64,000 bases of DNA, from contig JBMOOG010000007.1 of assembly GCA_049324535.1 (NCBI GenBank), positions 76,553 to 140,552 on the forward strand, read 5' to 3'. Positions within the stretch are counted from its first letter, which is position 1, and every line of letters begins with the position of its first letter. Position numbers and translations under genes: made by a program. The notes under the pieces were generated by a model that was not told the DNA's origin, searched no databases, and saw only the letters and a program-made list of their open reading frames with translations. This DNA is from JBMOOG01 sp049324535 (GTDB taxonomy: Bacteria > Pseudomonadota > Alphaproteobacteria > Rhodobacterales > Rhodobacteraceae). Shown one piece after another: positions 26,714 to 33,679 of this stretch.

Positions 26714-28711
26714 ATGACCCTTTCGATCGGACGCCCCTTCCCCGACACCAGCGCCCGCGCCCGCGAGGCCCACGACCGCCGCGCGGCCGCCCTGTCGCTT
26801 GCGGCCGGACACGGCTGCGCGCTGACCCGGCCCAACGGCGAGGAAACCGCCTATGGCGCGACCTTCGCGCTGAGCTATCACAAGGGCCTGCCGCATGATG
26901 CGGGCGGGTTCGTCCACGGCCCGAGCCATGCCGCGATGGTCCGCGCCCTGACCGGGCACGAGGATGGCGCGGTCGAGACCCTGCCCCTCGGCGCCAACCG
27001 CCGGCCCGGCAGCAGCCCCGAGGCGCCGCCGCGCCACACGACCGCGCCGGGCGAAGATCCGGCGCAGCCGCTTGGCTATCGCAAGCTGACGAGCCCGCTC
27101 ACCGGCCATGTCTACGAGGTGCAGGGGGCGGATGCGGCGGCGTTCACCATTGCGCCGGCGCCCCTTCTTGCCAGCGACGAGCTGGCCGCCGAGATGGCCG
27201 AGCTCTACGTGATGGCGCTCTGCCGCGATGCGCCCTTCACCGATATTGCCGCGGGCACGGCGCCGGCGAACCTTGGCGCGCTCTTCTCCGCCCTGGCCGG
27301 CATGCCCTGGCTGAACGGCAGCCACGTCCCGCAGACGGCGTCCGAGGCGCGGCGCCTTGCGGCCCGCGGGGTGCTCGGCAGCACCGGCGATCTCTTCCGC
27401 GGCTCGACCCCCGGCGCGAAGGCCGGGCACTGGATGTCGCAGTTCCTGCTGGTCGGCAACGACAACACGCGGTTCGAGTTCCTTCAGCCGAACGGCACCG
27501 CCGCCTCGCCCGGCCCGGCCGGCCCGGATTTCCGCGGGACATTCGCCGAGTTCCGCGCCAACGACGGGTTCATCCTCTACGGCACGCAGATCATCGACCA
27601 GCGGTCGATCGTGGCGCGCGAGGGCGTGGATTACATGACCGACTGGGCCAGCTGGCTCGACTGCCAGAACGGGGTCGATTTCAACAACCTCGACCTCTTC
27701 CGCAACCGCAGGCGCTATCTGACCACGCCGCGCGACATCGCGACCTACGTGCACTACGACGCGCTCTATCAGGCCTATCTGAACGCCTGCCTCATCATGC
27801 TGGCCGACCCGGCCTTCGCCAAGGACCGGGGCCTGCCGGAAACGGCCAGCCGCACCCGCGCGGCCTTTGCGTCCTTCGGCGGGCCGCACATCCTGTCGCT
27901 GGTGACCGAGGTGGCGACGCGGGGGCTCAAGGCCGTGTGGCGGCAGAAATGGCTGCATCATCGCCGCGCCCGTCCCGAGGTCGTGGCCGCGATGCTGACG
28001 CTGCACGCGAACGATCCCGGCCGGATCTCCGACCCGGCGCTGGCAGCCGCGCTCACCGCGCTGCGCGCGAGGATCCCGCAGGTCATCCTCGACGCCGTGG
28101 CCGCCCACAACGCCGTGCAGAATGCCGCCTCGCGGTTCACGCCGGTGGCGCCGCCCGACCCCGGCCTTCCGGTGATCGATCCGGCGCGCAATTACCTGCT
28201 GCCGATGGCCTTCCCGGAGGGGTCGCCCACGCATCCGGCCTATGGCGCGGGGCATGCGACGGTCGCCGGGGCCTGCGTGACCATGCTCAAGGCCTTCTTC
28301 GAGATGACCGACCCCGATGGCAGCCCCCGCCCCTGGCCGCACACGCCGCTTGTCCCGCGGCTGAAGGAGGCGGAAGGGGGCGAACTGGTCCCCGATCCGG
28401 CGGCGCCGGCCCTGACCATCGCGGGCGAACTCGACAAGCTCGCGGCCAACATCGCCATCGCCCGCAACATCGCCGGCGTGCACTACTACACCGACTATTT
28501 TGAATCGCTCCGGCTGGGCGAGCGGATCGCGGTCTCGGTCATCGCCGACCAGATGGGCATGTACGGCGAGCCGGTGAGCGTCGCCTTCACCAGCTTCGAC
28601 GGCGATTCGATGCGGCTGACCGGCACCGGCGGCGGCACCCATCTGGCCATCACCGGCCCCGGCGGCGCGCCCGTGACCGCCGCGGACTGGTACGGACGCT
28701 ACGGCACCTGA
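26714..28711 (+). CDS. Vanadium-dependent haloperoxidase family protein
   Basis: A 665-residue protein with the PAP2/haloperoxidase fold in its C-terminal half. The signature SPTHPAYGAGHATVAGACVT (about residues 503–522) contains the acid–base histidine, and NIAGVHYYTDYFESLRLGER (about 585–604) contains the vanadate-ligating histidine; GSTPGAKAGHWMSQFLLVGN lies in the middle. The family oxidises halides with H2O2. Length and motif style resemble algal/cyanobacterial bromoperoxidases. No signal peptide is evident. GAGGGAG precedes the ATG at 26714; an ATG at 26666 is less likely. Confidence 0.85.
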   Translation: MTLSIGRPFPDTSARAREAHDRRAAALSLAAGHGCALTRPNGEETAYGATFALSYHKGLPHDAGGFVHGPSHAAMVRALTGHEDGAVETLPLGANRRPGSSPEAPPRHTTAPGEDPAQPLGYRKLTSPLTGHVYEVQGADAAAFTIAPAPLLASDELAAEMAELYVMALCRDAPFTDIAAGTAPANLGALFSALAGMPWLNGSHVPQTASEARRLAARGVLGSTGDLFRGSTPGAKAGHWMSQFLLVGNDNTRFEFLQPNGTAASPGPAGPDFRGTFAEFRANDGFILYGTQIIDQRSIVAREGVDYMTDWASWLDCQNGVDFNNLDLFRNRRRYLTTPRDIATYVHYDALYQAYLNACLIMLADPAFAKDRGLPETASRTRAAFASFGGPHILSLVTEVATRGLKAVWRQKWLHHRRARPEVVAAMLTLHANDPGRISDPALAAALTALRARIPQVILDAVAAHNAVQNAASRFTPVAPPDPGLPVIDPARNYLLPMAFPEGSPTHPAYGAGHATVAGACVTMLKAFFEMTDPDGSPRPWPHTPLVPRLKEAEGGELVPDPAAPALTIAGELDKLAANIAIARNIAGVHYYTDYFESLRLGERIAVSVIADQMGMYGEPVSVAFTSFDGDSMRLTGTGGGTHLAITGPGGAPVTAADWYGRYGT

Positions 28712-28727
28712 CCGGGGCGGCCGGGCC

Positions 28728-29279
28728 TCAGGCCGCGGGACCGGCCAGGGCCTTGCCGAGCCGCGGCAGGTAGGCCTTCTTCAGAAGCGGGCGCAGCCCA
28801 CGGGGTGCGCCCGCGATCCGTTCGGCCTCGGCCGCGACCCGCGCCACCGCGGCGGCCACCCGGTCGGGCGACCGGAGCCAGAGATCCGTCAGGAAGGCGT
28901 CCGGATGCAGGGCCCGGAGCCCCAGACCCGAAAGACTGGTGCGCGGGAAGTCGCGCAGGTTCAGGGTCACGATCACCCCGGCCCCGGCCTTGATCGCCGC
29001 GGCGAGGACATGGCGGTCGGCCGGATCGGGAAGGTCATAGGCGGCCTCGGCCGCCCGTTCCTCCTCGGCGGTCAGCGGCACCATCGCCTGCGGGAACCGC
29101 CGGTTCAGCGCCGCGGCCTCGGCCTGCGGATCGCCGCCCTCGCGCAGCGCCGCCAGCACCCATTCCCGCTCGATCCTCGGCGACCAGAGCGGCGCGAACA
29201 GCCCCGCCTCGGCGACGGCCAGGAGAATCTCGCGCAGCACGGTCGGATAGAGCACGCAGGCGTCGAGAACGGCCTTCAT
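28728..29279 (-). CDS. PIN domain-containing protein (RSP_2648-type)
   Basis: A 183-residue PIN-fold protein. Acidic active-site residues are visible in [12 protein letters not shown] (Asp6), the central IEREWVLAALRE, and LPDPADRHVLAAAI (Asp), followed by TLNLRDFP. The length and C-terminal helical extension match a Rhodobacterales PIN family known as RSP_2648 rather than a short VapC toxin, and there is no antitoxin gene beside it. Its ATG overlaps the stop of the rRNA methyltransferase gene by 4 bp. A nuclease role is likely, target unknown. Confidence 0.83.
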   Translation of the reverse strand: MKAVLDACVLYPTVLREILLAVAEAGLFAPLWSPRIEREWVLAALREGGDPQAEAAALNRRFPQAMVPLTAEEERAAEAAYDLPDPADRHVLAAAIKAGAGVIVTLNLRDFPRTSLSGLGLRALHPDAFLTDLWLRSPDRVAAAVARVAAEAERIAGAPRGLRPLLKKAYLPRLGKALAGPAA

Positions 29280-30484
29280 CCGTCCAGCCGGAAGAAGAGC
29301 GCCTTGAGATAGCCGCTCTCGGCCAGCTGCGGCAGTTGCGGGTGGTCGGGCCCGGCAAACCCGGTGTGCAAGAGCTGGCCGCGCCGCCCGCCGCGCCCGA
29401 TCCCGCGCGCGCTGGCGTTGCGGAACGCCGCCAGATCCGCGGCGTGCGAACAGGAGCAGAGCCCGAGAAAGCCGCCGGGCGCGACCAGCGGGGCCGCAAG
29501 CCGCGCCACCCGCTCATAGGCCCGGAGCCCCGCTTCGAGCGCCGCCCTGGTCGGCGCGAAGGCCGGCGGATCGCAGATCACCATGTCGAAGGTCGCGCCC
29601 TCGGCCGCGAGCGCCTCCATCACCGCGAAGGCATCGCCCTGCCGGGTCTCGAACCGGTCGGCCACGCCGCCGCGCGCCGCCCCGCCGCGCGCAAGCTCCA
29701 GCGCCGCCGCGGACGCGTCCACCGCCAGGGCGGAGACCGCGCCCCCGGCAAGCGCCGCCAGTCCGAAGCCGCCGACATGGGAAAAGACATCGAGCACCCG
29801 CGCGCCCGCCGCCAGCCGCCGGGCGAAGGCGTGGTTGTCGCGCTGGTCGAAGAAGAGCCCGGTCTTCTGCCCGCCGAGCACATCGGCAAGGTAGACCGCG
29901 CCGTTCATGGCGACCGGGACCGGCCCGTCCACCCTGCCCCGCATCACCACGGTTTCCTCGGGCAGGCCCTCGATCGCGCGCGCCCGGCCGGACCCGTTGC
30001 GCACCACGGTGGTGACGCCCGCCACCGCGGCCAGCGCCTCGGCGATCGTCTCCGAAAGCCTCTCGGCCCAGGCTGCGTTGGGCTGCATCACCGCCACGTC
30101 GCCGAAACGGTCCACGACCAGACCGGGCAGGCCGTCGGCCTCGGCATGGATAAGACGGTAGAACGCATCGGGATAGAGCCGGTGGCGCAGGGCCAGCGCC
30201 CGTTCGATCCGCGCCGCGATCCAGGCCCGGTCGATCACCGCCTCCGGATTGCGGTCCATGACCCGCGCCACGATCTTCGACTGCGGATTGACCGTGACCA
30301 GCGCCAGCGGCCGCCGCTCGCCGTCCTCGAGCCGGGCGAAGGCCCCCGGCGCCAGCGCCGCGGTGCGCCGGTCCATGACGAGTTCGTCGGCATAGACCCA
30401 GGGGAAACCGTGCCGGATCGCCCGCGCCTCGGCCTTGGGACGCAGGCGCACCACCGGCAGGATCGTCTCGGTTTCGCTCATCAT
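29276..30484 (-). CDS. Class I SAM-dependent rRNA methyltransferase, RlmI-like
   Basis: A 402-residue protein. The N-terminal part ([20 protein letters not shown]) is the PUA-like RNA-binding domain; the central EEHE-like region is followed by the Rossmann methyltransferase domain with [20 protein letters not shown] (SAM binding, about residues 219–238), ICDPPAFAP and the motif CSCSHAAD. This architecture is that of RlmI, the 23S rRNA m5C1962 methyltransferase. The start has two adjacent ATGs (30484 and 30481) with AGGA upstream. Coupled to the PIN gene. Confidence 0.87.
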   Translation of the reverse strand: MMSETETILPVVRLRPKAEARAIRHGFPWVYADELVMDRRTAALAPGAFARLEDGERRPLALVTVNPQSKIVARVMDRNPEAVIDRAWIAARIERALALRHRLYPDAFYRLIHAEADGLPGLVVDRFGDVAVMQPNAAWAERLSETIAEALAAVAGVTTVVRNGSGRARAIEGLPEETVVMRGRVDGPVPVAMNGAVYLADVLGGQKTGLFFDQRDNHAFARRLAAGARVLDVFSHVGGFGLAALAGGAVSALAVDASAAALELARGGAARGGVADRFETRQGDAFAVMEALAAEGATFDMVICDPPAFAPTRAALEAGLRAYERVARLAAPLVAPGGFLGLCSCSHAADLAAFRNASARGIGRGGRRGQLLHTGFAGPDHPQLPQLAESGYLKALFFRLDG

Positions 30485-30623
30485 GGGTCCTCCGCGGGGC
30501 TGCCCCTGCCATAGCCGCGAGCGGCCACCCGGGGCAAGCCGGATGCCGTGGTCAGATCCGCGCGCCGCCCTTGCCGCCCGGGCGATGCGGTGGCAAGCTT
30601 CCTGTCCGTGCCCTCCGCGCGCC

Positions 30624-30650
30624 TTGTTAGCGCTAACACGATCTGATACA
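30624..30650 (+). promoter_or_regulatory. edd promoter with LacI-type operator
   Basis: TGTTAGCGCTAACA at 30625–30638 is a perfect 14-bp palindrome with the central CG typical of LacI/GntR sugar regulators. It overlaps TTGTTA and is followed by GATACA at 30645–30650 (spacing 15), so a bound repressor would cover the promoter. It lies 55 bp before edd. Confidence 0.7.
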
Positions 30651-30692
30651 TCCGTCCGCGCCGCCGCCCTGCCTGCAAGCCGGAGACCCGTC

Positions 30693-32498
30693 ATGCCGCT
30701 CAATTCCCGCATCGCCCGCGTCACCGACCGGATCCGCGAACGGTCGCGGGAGTCGCGCGGCGCCTATCTTTCGCGCCTGAGGGCCGCGGCCGAGAAGGGG
30801 CCGGCACGGGCCCATCTGGCCTGCGGCAACCAGGCCCATGCCTATGCCGCCACCGGTGTGGACAAGGCGCGGCTTGCCGAGGGCCGCGCCCCGAACATCG
30901 GCATCGTGACCGCCTACAACGACATGCTCTCGGCCCACCAGCCCTACGAGAGCTACCCCGAGACGATCCGCGCCGCGGCCCGCCGTCTGGGCGCCACCGC
31001 GCAGGTCGCGGGCGGCGTGCCGGCGATGTGCGACGGCGTCACCCAGGGCCAGCCGGGGATGGAGCTGTCGCTCTTCTCGCGCGATGTCATCGCTCTGGCC
31101 GCCGGCGTCGCGCTCAGCCACAACTGCTACGACGCGGCGCTCTACCTCGGGGTCTGCGACAAGATCGTGCCGGGCCTCGTCATGGCGGCCGCGACTTTCG
31201 GCCATGTGCCGGCGGTCTTCGTGCCGGCCGGGCCAATGACCTCGGGCCTGCCGAACGACGAGAAGGCGAAGGTGCGCAACGCCTTCGCCGAAGGCAAGGT
31301 CGGGCGCGATGCGCTGATGGCCGCCGAGATGGCCAGCTACCACGGGCCCGGCACCTGCACCTTCTACGGCACCGCGAACACCAACCAGATGCTGATGGAG
31401 ATCATGGGCCTGCACCTGCCGGGCGCCTCCTTCGTCAACCCCGGCACCCCCCTGCGGGCGGCCCTGACCGAGGCCGCGGTGGAACGCGCCTGCGCGATCA
31501 CCGCGCTCGGCAACGACTTCCGCCCGGCGGGCGAGATCCTCGACGAGCGCGCCTTCGTGAACGGCATGGTCGGGCTGATGGCGACCGGGGGTTCGACGAA
31601 CCTCGTGCTGCATCTTCCGGCCATGGCGCGCGCCGCGGGCATCCTGATCGAGCCCGCGGATTTCGCCGAGGTGTCCGAGACGGTGCCGCTGATGGCGCGA
31701 ATCTACCCCAATGGCCTCGCCGACGTGAACCATTTCCACGCGGCGGGCGGGATGGCCTATCTGATCGGCGAACTGCTGTCCGCCGGCCTTCTGCACGCCG
31801 ACGCGCGCACCGTGGCCGGCGACGGGCTCGAGCGCTACGCCCGCGAACCCGTGCTGGACGAGGGGCGCCTCGCCTGGCGCGACGGGCCCGGGCAGAGCCT
31901 CAACGACCGCATCCTGCGCCCCCCGGCGGATCCCTTCCAGCCCACGGGCGGGCTGCGGCACCTGACCGGCAACCTCGGCGAGGGCGTGATCAAGGTCTCG
32001 GCCGTCGCGCCCGAGCGCCAGGTGATCGAGGCCCCGGCCCGGATCTTCGAGGACCAGGCCGAGGTGAAGGCGGCCTTCCGCCGGGGCGAGCTCGACAGCG
32101 ACTGCGTGGTGGTGGTCCGCTTCCAGGGGCCGCGCGCCAACGGGATGCCCGAGCTGCACTCGCTGACCCCGACGCTGTCGGTGCTGCAGGACCGCGGGCT
32201 GAAGGTGGCGCTGGTCACCGACGGGCGGATGTCGGGCGCCTCGGGCAAGGTGCCGGCGGCCATCCATGTCTGCCCCGAGGCCGCCTGCGGCGGGCCTCTG
32301 GCCTTCCTGCGCGACGGCGACAGGCTGCGCGTCGATGCGATCGCCGGCACGCTCGACGTGCTGACCCCCGGCTGGGAGACCCGCACCCCGGCCGCCCCCG
32401 ATCTTTCGGCCAATGCGCATGGCACGGGGCGCGAGCTCTTTGAGGTCTTCCGCCGGCACGCGGGCACCGCCGCCACCGGCGGCGCGCTCGTGGTCTAG
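30693..32498 (+). CDS. edd: 6-Phosphogluconate dehydratase
   Basis: A 601-residue IlvD/Edd-family dehydratase that makes 2-keto-3-deoxy-6-phosphogluconate in the Entner–Doudoroff pathway. Cluster-binding cysteine motifs include [20 protein letters not shown] and [16 protein letters not shown]; further signatures are [21 protein letters not shown] [34 protein letters not shown] and [17 protein letters not shown]. The ATG at 30693 matches family N-termini; the open frame upstream crosses the promoter. Followed by eda, and likely repressed through the palindrome upstream. Confidence 0.97.
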   Translation: MPLNSRIARVTDRIRERSRESRGAYLSRLRAAAEKGPARAHLACGNQAHAYAATGVDKARLAEGRAPNIGIVTAYNDMLSAHQPYESYPETIRAAARRLGATAQVAGGVPAMCDGVTQGQPGMELSLFSRDVIALAAGVALSHNCYDAALYLGVCDKIVPGLVMAAATFGHVPAVFVPAGPMTSGLPNDEKAKVRNAFAEGKVGRDALMAAEMASYHGPGTCTFYGTANTNQMLMEIMGLHLPGASFVNPGTPLRAALTEAAVERACAITALGNDFRPAGEILDERAFVNGMVGLMATGGSTNLVLHLPAMARAAGILIEPADFAEVSETVPLMARIYPNGLADVNHFHAAGGMAYLIGELLSAGLLHADARTVAGDGLERYAREPVLDEGRLAWRDGPGQSLNDRILRPPADPFQPTGGLRHLTGNLGEGVIKVSAVAPERQVIEAPARIFEDQAEVKAAFRRGELDSDCVVVVRFQGPRANGMPELHSLTPTLSVLQDRGLKVALVTDGRMSGASGKVPAAIHVCPEAACGGPLAFLRDGDRLRVDAIAGTLDVLTPGWETRTPAAPDLSANAHGTGRELFEVFRRHAGTAATGGALVV

Positions 32499-32505
32499 GT
32501 CCCAT

Positions 32506-32536
32506 GCCTCCGGCGGGGATATTTCGGCCAGTGAGA
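32506..32536 (+). repeat. Intergenic ATATTT element, copy C (left arm)
   Basis: GCCTCCGGCGGGGATATTTC then GGCCAGTGAGA, immediately after edd. It forms an inverted pair with copy D at 32676–32706, matching at nearly every base. Confidence 0.8.
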
Positions 32537-32675
32537 CAGCCCGGGGGATTGCGCGGGCCCGAGGGTCGCGTCGCCCCGCCTCGGGCCGCGATCGCGGGGG
32601 AGGCGGGGCGCTCTCTCACTGGGCGGTCATCGGCGTCCCCGCCTGTGCCGCTTTCCCATCAGCGCCGATTCGGCT

Positions 32676-32706
32676 TTCTCACTGGTTAAAATATCCCCGC
32701 CGGAGG
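32676..32706 (-). repeat. Intergenic ATATTT element, copy D (right arm)
   Basis: On the minus strand it reads GCCTCCGGCGGGGATATTTT then AACCAGTGAGA. Together with copy C it brackets a 201-bp segment (32506–32706) between edd and eda; an internal TCTCACTGG at about 32613 repeats the arm end. Confidence 0.8.
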
Positions 32707-32743
32707 CGAGCCCGCCTTCAGCCCGAAGCGACAGGAGTTCAGG

Positions 32744-33385
32744 ATGACCCCCACCGAGCAAAGCCGGGAAGCCGCGCGGATCTGCGCGCTGGCGCCAGTG
32801 ATCCCGGTTCTGGTGATCGACGAGGCGGCGCAGGCGGCGGCGCTGGCGGCGGCGCTGGTGGCCGGAGGGCTTCCCGCGCTCGAGGTCACGCTGCGCACGC
32901 CCGCGGCGCTCGATGCTATCCGGGCGATGGCCGAGGTGCCGGGCGGGGTCGTCGGCGCTGGCACGCTGCTCACGCCCGCGGACGTGAAGGCCGCGAAGGC
33001 TGCCGGGGCGCGGTTCGGCGTGTCGCCGGGGGTGACCGACCGCCTGCTCGACGCCTGCGCCGAGGCCGGGCTGCCGCTCCTGCCCGGTGCCGCGACCGCG
33101 ACCGAGGTGATGACCCTCCTCGAGGCGGGCTACACGGTGCAGAAGTTCTTCCCCGCCGAGCAGGCGGGCGGCGTTCCGGCGCTGAAGGCGCTCGGGGCGC
33201 CGCTGCCGCAGGTCGGCTTCTGTCCGACGGGCGGGATCACCGCCGCGTCCGCGCCGTCCTATCTGGCGCTCGGCAACGTGCTCTGCGTCGGCGGCAGCTG
33301 GGTCGCGCCGAAGGACCGCGTGGCCGCCGGCGACTGGGCGGCGATCGAGACCCTGGCGCGGGGCGCCGCCGCGCTCGCGCGCTGA
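32744..33385 (+). CDS. eda: 2-Keto-3-deoxy-6-phosphogluconate aldolase
   Basis: A 213-residue class I aldolase (KDPG/KHG aldolase). The active-site Glu is in LPALEVTLRTPAAL near residue 47, GAGTLLTPADVKAAKAAGAR follows, and the Schiff-base Lys is in YTVQKFFPAEQAGG near residue 135. GGITAASAPSYLALGNVLCV is the phosphate-binding end. It splits KDPG into pyruvate and glyceraldehyde 3-phosphate, completing the Entner–Doudoroff pathway with edd. A 245-bp gap with two inverted repeats separates it from edd. Confidence 0.97.
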   Translation: MTPTEQSREAARICALAPVIPVLVIDEAAQAAALAAALVAGGLPALEVTLRTPAALDAIRAMAEVPGGVVGAGTLLTPADVKAAKAAGARFGVSPGVTDRLLDACAEAGLPLLPGAATATEVMTLLEAGYTVQKFFPAEQAGGVPALKALGAPLPQVGFCPTGGITAASAPSYLALGNVLCVGGSWVAPKDRVAAGDWAAIETLARGAAALAR

Positions 33386-33389
33386 GCGG

Positions 33390-33665
33390 TCAGCCGTCGC
33401 TGCCCTGCCGCGCCGCGCGTCCGCCGCGCCGGCGTGGGGCGCGGCCCCCGGATTGCGCCTCGCGCAGGATCAGGGTCATCGGGTGGTCGTCCCGGCCGTC
33501 CGCATAGGTCGCAAGCAGCAGCGCCGCCGCGCCGGCGGGCGCCGCCCCGGGGCCGAGGCTCAGGGCCCAGTCGAGGAAGATCGACCGGCATTCCGCCGGG
33601 CCGATCCCCTCGATCGCGTAGCTCTCCCGTATCAGCCCCTTGGGGTCGGCCGTGTCCAGGTCCAT
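33390..33665 (-). CDS. Small conserved hypothetical protein
   Basis: A 91-residue protein beginning MDLDTADPKGLIRESYAIEG. The first 55 residues look structured (GIGPAECRSIFLDWALSLGP), and the C-terminus is basic and disordered (RAPRRRGGRAARQ). The ATG at 33665 is preceded by AGGAGAGG; an upstream ATG at 33683 would overlap the glnE stop by 3 bp. It follows glnE and is presumably cotranscribed. The family seems conserved in Rhodobacterales, function unknown to me. Confidence 0.7.
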   Translation of the reverse strand: MDLDTADPKGLIRESYAIEGIGPAECRSIFLDWALSLGPGAAPAGAAALLLATYADGRDDHPMTLILREAQSGGRAPRRRGGRAARQGSDG

Positions 33666-33679
33666 CGCCCTACCTCTCC

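Noticed and set aside
25328..28642. A 1100-codon open frame on the minus strand opposite the FAD monooxygenase and haloperoxidase genes
   Set aside because: Arg/His/Gly-rich translation typical of the antisense of GC-rich coding DNA; the plus-strand genes have clear family motifs.
28728..29279. VapC-type toxin of a toxin–antitoxin module
   Set aside because: Longer than VapC, coupled to an rRNA methyltransferase, and no antitoxin gene adjacent.
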